A stretch of DNA of 34,303 bases, from the NCBI GenBank assembly GCA_017937735.1, contig JAGBCZ010000003.1, positions 1 to 34,303 on the forward strand, in the 5' to 3' direction. Position 1 is the stretch's first letter, and every line of letters starts with the position of its first letter. Shown here one piece after another: positions 6,831 through 16,384 of this stretch. The stretch comes from Alphaproteobacteria bacterium. Its GTDB lineage: Bacteria > Pseudomonadota > Alphaproteobacteria > Rs-D84. Under the pieces are notes generated by a model. That model ran no database searches. It worked only from the letters and a program-made list of their open reading frames with translations, and was not told the origin of the DNA. A program made the translations under genes and the position numbers.

Positions 6831-7175
6831 TTATTTTGATTCTGTTGTTTGTGTGTTTTCTGCTGGCGCTGGGTCTGCCACAGGTGCCACTGCATCTTGC
6901 TGTACAATTTCTTGACGCAGGTCGCTTTGTTGATTGCCCATATCTGTCTTGGATGCAATCAGTGCCAATGCAGCACATAAAACAAAAAATATTGTTGCCA
7001 GCCATGCTGTTGCACGTGTTAAAAAATTACCTGCCGCTGCACCGGTTAATGCACCACCAAACATTGATGCCGCAGATGAACCAGACATACCAGACCCTTC
7101 GGATTTTTGCAGCAAGATGATACCAATCATCAAAACAGCAACGATAATTAACAAAACTAATAAGATAGAGAACAT
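6831..7175 (-). CDS. secG: Preprotein translocase subunit SecG
   Basis: This 114-residue inner-membrane protein is the small accessory subunit of SecYEG. The first membrane helix is residues ~3-22. The conserved LLQKSEGSGM.G cytosolic loop follows, then a Gly/Ala-rich stretch (FGGALTGAAAGNFLTR) typical of SecG, then the second helix (~54-74). The C-terminal tail is Pro/Ala/Glu-rich. The start has AAAGGA about 6 nt upstream. rnc ends 48 nt upstream with no terminator between, so secG may be read with lepB-rnc. Confidence 0.93.
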   Translation of the reverse strand: MFSILLVLLIIVAVLMIGIILLQKSEGSGMSGSSAASMFGGALTGAAAGNFLTRATAWLATIFFVLCAALALIASKTDMGNQQSDLRQEIVQQDAVAPVADPAPAENTQTTESK

Positions 7176-7223
7176 ATTTTTTCCTTTGTCTTTATTCTTG
7201 GTTTAATCTTAAATCTGAATACC

Positions 7224-7856
7224 TTAAATTGCAAGCATTTTCAACAATGCGTCTGCTGCGGCAACACTGGCTGATTTTTTTGATGTTCCACTGCCAGTTG
7301 CACTTTTGCCCATTGCGCTGACCCGTACGTTAAATGTTGGGTTATGTGATGCGCCTGTGGGTTCCAGGTATTCGTAAACTGGCAAATTCCCAGAATCACG
7401 ATGTTGTACAATTTCTTGTAATGTGGTCTTGGGGTCTTTTGGTGCAACCACATCTGCCGCCGCCAGTTCACGCCATATTTCAACGATTGTATCACGTGCC
7501 GTATCAAACCCGCCGTCCAGATAGATGGCACCAAATACAGCCTCCATCGCATCGGCCAAGATATGTATCACACGTCCTGCGGTCATGTGGCCATGTTTTA
7601 TTTGTTTGTCCAGCCCCAGTTTTGTTGCAACATCAGCCAACGTTTCTGTTGATACCAACATTGCGTGTCTGCGCGCCAGTTCGCCTTCTGTTTCATTTGG
7701 ATACATTTCATACAGTAATCCTGCCACGCTAAGCCCCAGAACACGGTCGCCAATAAATTCCAAGCGTTCGTTGTTCTTGGTTGCGTTTGCGCCACTTTGC
7801 GTTAACGCCAAATCCAGCAATTCAGAATTTTTAAAGTCGTATTTTAATTTCTTCAT
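7224..7856 (-). CDS. rnc: Ribonuclease III
   Basis: This 210-residue double-strand-specific endoribonuclease processes rRNA and mRNA. The signature NERLEFIGDRVL is at ~29-40 and the second acidic cluster is ADAMEAVFGAIYLD. A C-terminal dsRNA-binding domain starts near KTTLQEIVQ and ends with SKKSASVAAADALLKML. The start at 7856 lies 1 nt after the lepB stop and fits the family's N-terminus (xLxYxFKNxELLxxALT). A start at 7877, overlapping lepB by 20 nt, is also possible. The lepB-rnc order is the classical one in proteobacteria. Confidence 0.95.
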   Translation of the reverse strand: MKKLKYDFKNSELLDLALTQSGANATKNNERLEFIGDRVLGLSVAGLLYEMYPNETEGELARRHAMLVSTETLADVATKLGLDKQIKHGHMTAGRVIHILADAMEAVFGAIYLDGGFDTARDTIVEIWRELAAADVVAPKDPKTTLQEIVQHRDSGNLPVYEYLEPTGASHNPTFNVRVSAMGKSATGSGTSKKSASVAAADALLKMLAI

Positions 7857-7857
7857 T

Positions 7858-8736
7858 TTATTCAACACCCATTCCAAATCTGTCCCATCGCATTTTATTA
7901 CCCCATGACCAAACTGCCATCATTGGCGCATAGTAATTATGCGAATACCAAATACCCCAAACACGCCCCAGTACATTATCACGGGAAACAAAGCTGACGT
8001 CTGCACGGCTGTCATTACTGTTGTCACGATTGTCGCCCATAAAGAACAAGTGACCATCTGGCACAGTAAATACGGGCGTATTGTCCAGTGGCGCATTATC
8101 TGAAAATTCAACAATGCTGTGCTTTACACCATTTGGTAAAATTTCTGTATATTCTTTGGCATGAAACACGCCGCACGCCCCAGAATACAAATTACAAAAA
8201 TCATCAGATTTATATTCGATTGTATAATTAAATGGTGCAGGCTGATTGTCAATCCATATTTTATTACCTTTGATTGACATGTTATCTTTGTAATATCCGA
8301 CCCCACGCATCGACTTTGGCAGTGTTGCCACAATATATGGACGTTCATCTGTGCGTTCGACCATCTTGCCGTTTATATGCAGCCGACCGTTCAGCACTTG
8401 AATCTTGTCCCCAGGAACACCGATTAAGCGTTTAACATAGTCTTGTGATTGATTAACAGGGTTGCGAAATACGACCACATCGCCCACAGATGGTTCTGTT
8501 GCCCAAAAGCGTCCGTTCCATAATTTCCAAGACCCAAATGGGAAAGAATATCTGGAATATCCGTATGTCCACTTGGTAACAAAGATATGATCGCCCACAT
8601 GCAGTGTTGGTATCATTGAACCAGATGGAATATTAAACGGTTCCAACAGAAAACTGCGAAAAACGATGGCAATCAGTGCGCCATAAAAGATGGTATTAAA
8701 CCATTCACGTGCAACATTTTTATTTTTGGCTGGCAT
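7858..8736 (-). CDS. lepB: Signal peptidase I
   Basis: This 292-residue membrane protease removes signal peptides from exported proteins. One N-terminal membrane segment (~15-32) precedes the catalytic motif NIPSGSM with Ser40. The general-base Lys lies in YVKRLIGVPGD (Lys102). The family box GDNRDNSNDSR is near the C-terminus. The start at 8736 (MPAKNK) has AAAGGA about 6 nt upstream; the 7-residue upstream extension lacks a ribosome site. A sigma70-type promoter lies 28 nt upstream. Confidence 0.95.
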   Translation of the reverse strand: MPAKNKNVAREWFNTIFYGALIAIVFRSFLLEPFNIPSGSMIPTLHVGDHIFVTKWTYGYSRYSFPFGSWKLWNGRFWATEPSVGDVVVFRNPVNQSQDYVKRLIGVPGDKIQVLNGRLHINGKMVERTDERPYIVATLPKSMRGVGYYKDNMSIKGNKIWIDNQPAPFNYTIEYKSDDFCNLYSGACGVFHAKEYTEILPNGVKHSIVEFSDNAPLDNTPVFTVPDGHLFFMGDNRDNSNDSRADVSFVSRDNVLGRVWGIWYSHNYYAPMMAVWSWGNKMRWDRFGMGVE

Positions 8737-8764
8737 ATAAAATCCTTTGTATAACATTGGCTAT

Positions 8765-8799
8765 ATTATAACTTGCGCAAATTTAATTCAAGTTATAAT
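8765..8799. promoter_or_regulatory. Divergent lepB / comM promoter region
   Basis: Minus strand, lepB: CTTGAA (8787-8792), 16-bp spacer, TATAAT (8765-8770). Plus strand, comM: CTTGCG (8772-8777), 16-bp spacer, TATAAT (8794-8799). The region is a near-symmetric inverted arrangement (AACTTG...CAAGTT). lepB gets a ~20-nt leader with a ribosome site; comM gets a ~3-nt leader. Confidence 0.6.
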
Positions 8800-8808
8800 A
8801 TGTCAATT

Positions 8809-10329
8809 ATGATATCTTTGAATTCAATCATATTTAATGGCATGGACGCAACACCGATTGATGTTCAGGTGCAATTATCGTCTGGGCTGACCAAACCAGA
8901 ATTTAACATCATCGGTCTGGCGGATAGGGCGGTCAAGGAATCTGCCGAACGCATACGTAATGTATTGTCTGCATTGAATTTGTCGTTGCCGCCAAAACGC
9001 CTAACTGTGAATTTATCGCCCGCAGACGTTGAAAAAAGCGGTTCTCACTTTGATTTGCCAATATTATGTGGAATTTTATGTGCAATTGGTGTGCTGCCAG
9101 AAATAGAACTGGAAAAATATGTAATTCTGGGCGAAGTTGGCTTGGACGGTGCGATTGTAAAAACAGATGCTGTTTTACCGGCCAGTGTTTGGGCAAATAA
9201 TAATGGTTTGGGGATAATATGTCCTGGCGACCAAGGGGCCGAGGCACGCTGGGCAGGGCACAATAACATTTTGGCACCATTTCATGTTGTGCAACTAATA
9301 AATCATTTCAAAGGAACCCAGATTTTACCACTGCCAGAATTAACTGCACCGGACACAACGGCAAATTCAACCCTCGACATGGCCGAGGTTCGTGGGCAAG
9401 AATCTGCAAAACGTGCGCTGGAAATCGCAGCGGCCGGCGGCCACGCAATGTTAATGGTTGGGCCACCCGGGTCTGGGAAAACAATGTTGGCATCACGATT
9501 GCCAACGATTATGCCAGAAATGACGGCATCTGAAATCTTGGAAACATCAATAATTTATTCGATTGCGGGTCAGTTAAACAATAAGTCATTACTGTCATCA
9601 CGCCCATTTCGCAGCGTGCATCATACGTCCAGTCCGGTTGCATTGGCAGGCGGCGGTTCTGATGCCCGTCCTGGGGAAATTTCACTGGCGCACAATGGGG
9701 TACTGTTTTTAGATGAATTGCCTGAATTTAATCGTGCAACACTGGAAATCCTGCGTCAACCAATGGAATCTGGACGTATTTTGATTTCTCGGGCCCGCAG
9801 AAATGCGACATATCCGGCACGCTTTCAATTAATTGCTGCGATGAATCCGTGTCCATGTGGTCATTTGGGTAATGCGGCATTATCTTGTTCCAAGGCCCCA
9901 CGTTGTGCCGAAGCGTACCAGAATAAAATTTCTGGACCACTGCTGGACAGAATTGATTTACATGTTGACGTTGATGCGGTTAATCCGTGGGAAATGAACA
10001 ATGATACATCGCCACGTGAAACCAGTGCGCAAATCAGACAGCGTGTGGTTGCTGCACGTGACAAGCAAATTTCCCGTCAGGGCAAGGTTAATGCATTACT
10101 AGACGGGGCAGAACTGGAACAGTTTGCCGCACTTAATGACGAATTGACTGCGTTTTTAAACACGGCCGCAGAAAAAATGGGTATGTCTGCACGTGGCTAT
10201 AACAGGATAAAGCGTTTGGCCCGCACAATTGCAGATTTACGTGGTTCTGATGATATTGCCATGTCTGATTTAGCCGAGGCATTATCATACCGCCCAATCA
10301 ATCGTGGAAAATACGGTGTAAAGATTTAA
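8809..10329 (+). CDS. comM: ComM/YifB-family Mg-chelatase-like AAA+ ATPase
   Basis: This 506-residue helicase-like AAA+ protein is known from competence, where it promotes branch migration of incoming DNA during recombination. An N-terminal Lon-protease-like S5 fold (~1-170, LSPADVEKSGSHFDLP) precedes Walker A GPPGSGKT (~218-225), Walker B VLFLDE (~298-303), a Cys cluster (NPCPCG...C...C, ~347-366) and a C-terminal helical domain (ARGYNRIKRLARTIADL). The ATG at 8800 touches the -10 box and would lie upstream of the transcript start, so the ATG at 8809 was chosen. It fits the family N-terminus and implies a nearly leaderless mRNA. Confidence 0.93.
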   Translation: MISLNSIIFNGMDATPIDVQVQLSSGLTKPEFNIIGLADRAVKESAERIRNVLSALNLSLPPKRLTVNLSPADVEKSGSHFDLPILCGILCAIGVLPEIELEKYVILGEVGLDGAIVKTDAVLPASVWANNNGLGIICPGDQGAEARWAGHNNILAPFHVVQLINHFKGTQILPLPELTAPDTTANSTLDMAEVRGQESAKRALEIAAAGGHAMLMVGPPGSGKTMLASRLPTIMPEMTASEILETSIIYSIAGQLNNKSLLSSRPFRSVHHTSSPVALAGGGSDARPGEISLAHNGVLFLDELPEFNRATLEILRQPMESGRILISRARRNATYPARFQLIAAMNPCPCGHLGNAALSCSKAPRCAEAYQNKISGPLLDRIDLHVDVDAVNPWEMNNDTSPRETSAQIRQRVVAARDKQISRQGKVNALLDGAELEQFAALNDELTAFLNTAAEKMGMSARGYNRIKRLARTIADLRGSDDIAMSDLAEALSYRPINRGKYGVKI

Positions 10330-10330
10330 A

Positions 10331-10353
10331 AAAATCCCCATATCGGGGATTTT
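10331..10353. terminator. Bidirectional terminator between comM and the HTH-repeat gene
   Basis: AAAATCCCC (10331-10339) pairs with GGGGATTTT (10345-10353) around a 5-nt loop. T-runs occur on both strands, so it can serve both convergent genes. Confidence 0.85.
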
Positions 10354-10971
10354 TTAATGTACAGGTGTACGTTGTTTTTCGTTTATCCATCGGGTTATTT
10401 GATGACCGTACAATTTGTATTTTTCTGCTGCATCTGCAACACTTGTTTCGTTTGCGTATTGTATGATTTCTTGTTTTTGTGCATCTGTAAATGTACGGCA
10501 CTTGCGTGCATCATACACACGATATATACCGTTCCAGTATTGAATTGTTGAACGTGGCAATTTGTACTTGTGTACTGCTTTCAACAGTGAATTTTCTTTT
10601 ACAAAATTCAGCACAGTTAATTTAAAATCTTCATCTTGCAGTTCAAATTCTTTCTTATGTGTAATATCTGTACGTTCTGCATTTGGATCGTATATATGAA
10701 AAACTTTATTCCATTCTAACAGCGTATGAACGTCCACCTTGAATTCACGTTCTGCGCCCGTCAGCGAATGTAGATTTGCGTATGTCAGCATTTTTTTCTT
10801 TTCTTCATCTGTAAAGAATCGAATTTGCTTAACTTCACAAATTTTGTATTCATCGTTCCAGCGATACATTGTTCTTAAATCAATGCCATAGTCTTTGGCG
10901 GCCTGTGACATAGATTTTATATCTTTTGCATGATACAATGCTGCTTTTCTAAATTCCGGTGTATGTGCCAT
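10354..10971 (-). CDS. Protein of four tandem helix-turn-helix (Psq/transposase-like) repeats
   Basis: This 205-residue protein consists almost entirely of four ~40-residue repeats at about 5-42, 53-91, 111-150 and 161-199. Each has a first helix (EFRKAALYHA, DEEKKKMLTYAN, DEDFKLTVLNFV, DAQKQEIIQYAN), an Ala-rich middle helix with a turn (SQAAKDYGID, GAEREFKVD, KAVHKYKLP, ADAAEKYKLYG), then a recognition-like helix ending in a Trp (MYRWNDEY, LLEWNKVF, IQYWNGIY, ITRWINEK). This is the homeodomain-like HTH of IS3-type OrfA and Psq proteins. No catalytic domain is present. DNA binding is an inference from the fold. The start at 10971 lies under a consensus promoter, with GGGGG ~8 nt upstream. 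Confidence 0.75.
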   Translation of the reverse strand: MAHTPEFRKAALYHAKDIKSMSQAAKDYGIDLRTMYRWNDEYKICEVKQIRFFTDEEKKKMLTYANLHSLTGAEREFKVDVHTLLEWNKVFHIYDPNAERTDITHKKEFELQDEDFKLTVLNFVKENSLLKAVHKYKLPRSTIQYWNGIYRVYDARKCRTFTDAQKQEIIQYANETSVADAAEKYKLYGHQITRWINEKQRTPVH

Positions 10972-10992
10972 ATTTGTACCCCCATCACAGTA

Positions 10993-11021
10993 CATATAAT
11001 CACAATAAATAAATTTGTCAA
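10993..11021 (-). promoter_or_regulatory. Promoter of the four-HTH gene
   Basis: On minus, consensus TTGACA (11016-11021) and TATATG (10993-10998) are separated by 17 bp. The transcript would start near 10986, giving a ~15-nt leader. Confidence 0.65.
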
Positions 11022-11043
11022 GGTTTTTGAAGATATTTTCATA

Positions 11044-13067
<2,024 letters not shown>

Positions 13068-13094
13068 AAAAATCCCCCGTTTGGGGGATTTTTC
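13068..13094. terminator. Bidirectional terminator between ligA and alaS
   Basis: AATCCCCC (13071-13078), loop GTTT, GGGGGATT (13083-13090), flanked by A-run and T-run. The same 20-bp cassette recurs at 16864 and, inverted, at 33983. Confidence 0.9.
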
Positions 13095-15173
13095 TTATTC
13101 TGCCAGTGTTCCAACAGACATTGTTATACGTCTGATGCCACTGCTGATAGATTTTTCTTTGTTAATACGTGCCTTTAATATTTCGCCAGTGTGATTTATA
13201 TGCGTTCCACCACACAGTTCACACGAAACGTCACCTGCGGTAATAACCTTGACCGTATCACCATATTTTTCGCCAAACAGCGCCATCGCACCACGTTTCA
13301 CTGCATCGTCCATTGACATTTCTTCGTGCATAACAGTCATGTCTGCTGCAATCCATTTGTTTATTAAATCTTCGACCGCTTGTTTTTCTTCTGCTGTCAT
13401 TGCACGACCAAATGAAAAGTCAAAACGAACAGAATCAGGCGATACCTTGGAACCACGTTGTTCAACATCTTCGTTCAATACAGAACGTAATGCGGCCTGT
13501 AACAAGTGTGTCGCAGTATGCGCACGTGCGGTTTGCTGACGTACATTTGCGTTTATCACAGGCGATACAACATCACCAACAGCAATTGGTGCATTTAATG
13601 TGCCTTTGTGAATAACAACGTTGTTTACACGTCCTGCTTCGGTTACTGTCATAACGGTTGCATCACCAACTTTCAGTTCCCCGCTGTCGCCTGTTTGGCC
13701 ACCCTGGGTGCCGTAAAAGTTTGTTTTATCCAATGCTATTTCAACATCGTCACCCGCATCGGCAGATTTAACAAATTCACCATTACGCAAAATAGATAGT
13801 ACCGTTGACTGCATATCAACAGGTGCATATTTTGCATTGTCATCTGTATCAGATAATTCTGTTTGTGATTCCCAGAATATACGTGTTCCTTTGGTGTTTG
13901 CACGTGAACGTTCTTTTTGTTCTGCCATTGCCTTTTCAAACCCAGCAACATCAACATCAATGTTTTTATCACGCAGAATCATCTGTGTTAAATCCAGTGG
14001 GAAACCGTATGTGTCGAACAGTTTAAATGCGACATCCCCAGGTAATACCTTGTCGTTCAGTTTTGGCAGTTCGCTTTCCAACAACTTCATACCGTTTTGC
14101 AGCATATCTGCAAATGCGTTTTCTTCATTTTGAATAATTTCAACAACACGTTTTTCTTCACGTTTCAGTTCTGGATACGCATCGCCCATTTCTGTGACCA
14201 ACGCAGGATACAGTTTTGATAACAATGCCCCACGATGTCCCAGAATCTGTCCATGGCGCATTGCACGGCGCAAAATTCTGCGGATTACATATCCACGGTC
14301 TGAATTAGATGGTATAACCCCATCTGCGATTGCAAAGCCAACAGAACGTAAATGGTCTGTAATAACCTTAAAACTTGGTGCATTTGCATCTGTTTGTGCA
14401 ACGCCTGTGACATCACTGACCGCAGCCTTTAAATTCATGAACAAATCTGTATCGTAATTATCTAACTTGTTTTGCAATACTGCCGCCCAGCGTTCCAAAC
14501 CTGCACCTGTATCAACATTTTGTTGTGGCAGTGGTGCCAGATTGCCATTTGCATCCCTGTCGTATTGCATAAACACGTCATTCCAGATTTCAACAAATCG
14601 GCCACCATCTTCGTCTGGTGTGCCAGGCAGACCACCTGGAATATCTTCGCCCATGTCATAGTGCATTTCTGTACACGGACCACATGGACCTGTATCGCCA
14701 GCAGACCACCAGTTATCTTTGTCACCCAGCAAAATTGCATCTTTGCCGGCAACCTTTTTCCAGATTTTGATTGCTTCGTCATCGCTGTAATGTGTTGTGA
14801 CAACAATACGATTTGGGTCCAACCCTAAAACCTTGGTCAACAGTTCCCAAGACATTTCGATTGCACCTTCTTTGAAATAGTCACCAAACGACCAGTTCCC
14901 CATCATTTCAAAGAATGTATGATGACGCCCGTCAAATCCTACGTCTTCCAAGTCATTATGTTTACCACCCGCACGAATACATTTTTGTACGTCTGCAACA
15001 CGTGTCGCGAACGCAGGTTCTGTACCTTGTAAAATTCCCTTCCATGGGACCATCCCAGCCACAGTAAACAACAGCGTTGGATCATTTGGAATCAACGATG
15101 CAGATGGAACAATTTTATGTCCTTTGGATTCAAAGTATTTTAAAAATATCTGTCTTATTTCATTATATGTCAT
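13095..15173 (-). CDS. alaS: Alanyl-tRNA synthetase lacking the C-terminal C-Ala domain
   Basis: This 692-residue enzyme charges tRNA-Ala. The class II catalytic core (RQIFLKYFESKGH, then VAGMVPWKGILQG) is followed by the tRNA-recognition domain (GYVIRRILRRAMRHG). The editing domain has HTATHLL and CELCGGTH zinc/editing motifs, all intact. Bacterial AlaRS is normally ~870 residues. Here the protein ends right after the editing domain (RRITMSVGTLAE), without the coiled-coil/C-Ala part used for dimerisation and tRNA elbow binding. A terminator follows the stop immediately and ligA lies beyond it, so no detached C-Ala piece is nearby. The start has AAAGGAA ~9 nt upstream. Confidence 0.96.
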   Translation of the reverse strand: MTYNEIRQIFLKYFESKGHKIVPSASLIPNDPTLLFTVAGMVPWKGILQGTEPAFATRVADVQKCIRAGGKHNDLEDVGFDGRHHTFFEMMGNWSFGDYFKEGAIEMSWELLTKVLGLDPNRIVVTTHYSDDEAIKIWKKVAGKDAILLGDKDNWWSAGDTGPCGPCTEMHYDMGEDIPGGLPGTPDEDGGRFVEIWNDVFMQYDRDANGNLAPLPQQNVDTGAGLERWAAVLQNKLDNYDTDLFMNLKAAVSDVTGVAQTDANAPSFKVITDHLRSVGFAIADGVIPSNSDRGYVIRRILRRAMRHGQILGHRGALLSKLYPALVTEMGDAYPELKREEKRVVEIIQNEENAFADMLQNGMKLLESELPKLNDKVLPGDVAFKLFDTYGFPLDLTQMILRDKNIDVDVAGFEKAMAEQKERSRANTKGTRIFWESQTELSDTDDNAKYAPVDMQSTVLSILRNGEFVKSADAGDDVEIALDKTNFYGTQGGQTGDSGELKVGDATVMTVTEAGRVNNVVIHKGTLNAPIAVGDVVSPVINANVRQQTARAHTATHLLQAALRSVLNEDVEQRGSKVSPDSVRFDFSFGRAMTAEEKQAVEDLINKWIAADMTVMHEEMSMDDAVKRGAMALFGEKYGDTVKVITAGDVSCELCGGTHINHTGEILKARINKEKSISSGIRRITMSVGTLAE

Positions 15174-15300
15174 AATTTAATTCCTTTTATTATCGGTGGT
15201 ATTGTATATGTATTTCAAGGCAGTTTCAATTATATTTTTAATTCTAGAAATCAGGTGGTATTTTATGATATAATATGTCATGTAAATCAAGGAAATCAAA

Positions 15301-15777
15301 ATGAAACCGACAATGATGTTTGCAATTATGATGGTAACAGCAATTGTGCTGATGATTTCTTTTGATATATCATTGTCGCCCAATGCACCGATTGTATTAA
15401 ATGATACTGTTGCACCGAATGCGTTGTTTGTGTGTCCTGTGACGAAATCTATATGGACAGATATTGCAAGTGGCATTGGCGTATTGCGCCGTCCGTTGTT
15501 AATTGGTTTGTTTTTTGCAATAATGATATTGACTGCGGTTTGGTCATGGGCATTATATCAGAATTTATTAAAGGATAAGTTTGATAGGGGCACATACAAA
15601 AATCCATGGGCATATACCAAGTTGCTGTTTTGGGCATCAATCGTTGTGTTTATGTTGATTCGTACGCCAGATTCGTTCCGTACAGTGCATGTTGATGGCG
15701 CAAATGGCGACTGGGTTTTATGTGATAATAATACGCCTGGGGCCCGTGCTGTGCATGCGGACAAGGTGCATCCATAA
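15301..15777 (+). CDS. Unknown three-helix membrane protein
   Basis: I do not recognise this 158-residue protein. Hydrophobic segments lie at ~5-24 (possibly a signal anchor), ~66-86 and ~107-122. The first extracytoplasmic part contains CPVTKSIWTD and the C-terminal tail (~123-158) is polar with a single Cys (WVLCDNNTPG). A TATAAT box at 15269-15274 lies 27 nt upstream of the ATG, and AAGGAA precedes the start by 7 nt, so it looks like a real, separately transcribed gene divergent from alaS. No pathway can be assigned from context; HU follows. Confidence 0.65.
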   Translation: MKPTMMFAIMMVTAIVLMISFDISLSPNAPIVLNDTVAPNALFVCPVTKSIWTDIASGIGVLRRPLLIGLFFAIMILTAVWSWALYQNLLKDKFDRGTYKNPWAYTKLLFWASIVVFMLIRTPDSFRTVHVDGANGDWVLCDNNTPGARAVHADKVHP

Positions 15778-15828
15778 TATATAAAATTTGTCAACAATGC
15801 AGAAATTTGCGATTTTTTAATTATGTGC

Positions 15829-15857
15829 TTGACTTAAATCGCAGAATTCTCTACGAT
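15829..15857 (+). promoter_or_regulatory. Promoter of the HU leader
   Basis: TTGACT (15829-15834), 17-bp spacer, TACGAT (15852-15857). The predicted start near 15864 is just 2 nt before a long hairpin and ~128 nt before the HU start codon. Confidence 0.6.
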
Positions 15858-15865
15858 TCGAACAA

Positions 15866-15956
15866 GCAGTACAGGCAATGCCCCTAGAATACATACGTTT
15901 CAGGACATACTGAAATAAAAAGCCTTGGATTCTAGCGACATTGCCTTGGACACTGC
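15866..15956 (+). ncRNA. Structured 5' leader (or small RNA) of the HU gene
   Basis: A single long interrupted hairpin can be drawn by eye. Pairing: GCAGT/ACTGC (15866-15870 with 15952-15956), AGGCAATG/CATTGCCT (15873-15880 with 15939-15946), CTAGAAT/ATTCTAG (15884-15890 with 15929-15935) and an apical TTTCAG/CTGAAA (15898-15903 with 15910-15915). That totals 26 pairs with no mismatch inside stems. GCCTTGGA is repeated at 15922 and 15943. No T-run follows, so it probably stays attached to the HU mRNA. It matches no RNA family I can name. Confidence 0.55.
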
Positions 15957-15991
15957 GAACACCTTTAAAAATTTATGAAAGGAGAACAAAT

Positions 15992-16264
15992 ATGAACAAA
16001 CAACAATTGATTGAAGCAATCGCAAACGAAGTTAACGTTACAAAAGCAACAGCAGCTGGCTGCTTGGATGCATTTATCAACACAGTTACAAAAGTTTTGA
16101 AAAAGAAAGGCGAAGTTCGCTTGGTTGGCTTTGGTACATTTACATCTGCAAAACGCAAAGCAACAACAGGCCGCAACCCACAGACAGGTGCTGCAATTAA
16201 AATCCCAGCATCCACACAGCCTAAATTTAAACCTGGTAAAGCATTGAAAGACGCTTTGAACTAA
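15992..16264 (+). CDS. HU family DNA-binding protein
   Basis: This 90-residue nucleoid protein begins MNKQQLIEAIA and carries the HU arm signature GFGTFTSAKRKATTGRNPQTG with the intercalating Pro in NPQTG (~62-66), ending KPGKALKDALN. HU dimers bend and compact DNA. AAAGGAG sits 8 nt before the ATG at 15992. A strong terminator follows. Codons are strongly biased, as expected of a highly expressed gene. The ~128-nt structured leader suggests post-transcriptional control. Confidence 0.95.
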   Translation: MNKQQLIEAIANEVNVTKATAAGCLDAFINTVTKVLKKKGEVRLVGFGTFTSAKRKATTGRNPQTGAAIKIPASTQPKFKPGKALKDALN

Positions 16265-16289
16265 ATCGTTTGATTTGTGTAAATTAAAA

Positions 16290-16316
16290 GGTCCCCCGAT
16301 TGGGGGCCTTTTTTAA
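16290..16316 (+). terminator. Intrinsic terminator of the HU gene
   Basis: GGTCCCCC (16290-16297), loop GATT, GGGGGCC (16302-16308), then TTTTTT. Confidence 0.92.
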
Positions 16317-16384
16317 TTTTTTCTTTACAATTGTTTTTCCATAAAATAAAATTGCAATGTCATATAAAACAAAGGAAGGAACCT

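Noticed and set aside
13095..13140. Frameshift truncating alaS
   Set aside because: The stop is followed immediately by a terminator and the convergent ligA gene; no C-Ala sequence remains downstream.
15866..15956. 6S RNA or SRP RNA gene
   Set aside because: The long bulged hairpin is superficially similar to 6S, but it is too short, lacks a terminator, and has none of the SRP GGAAGGAAGCAGCC-type core; it fits an HU leader better.
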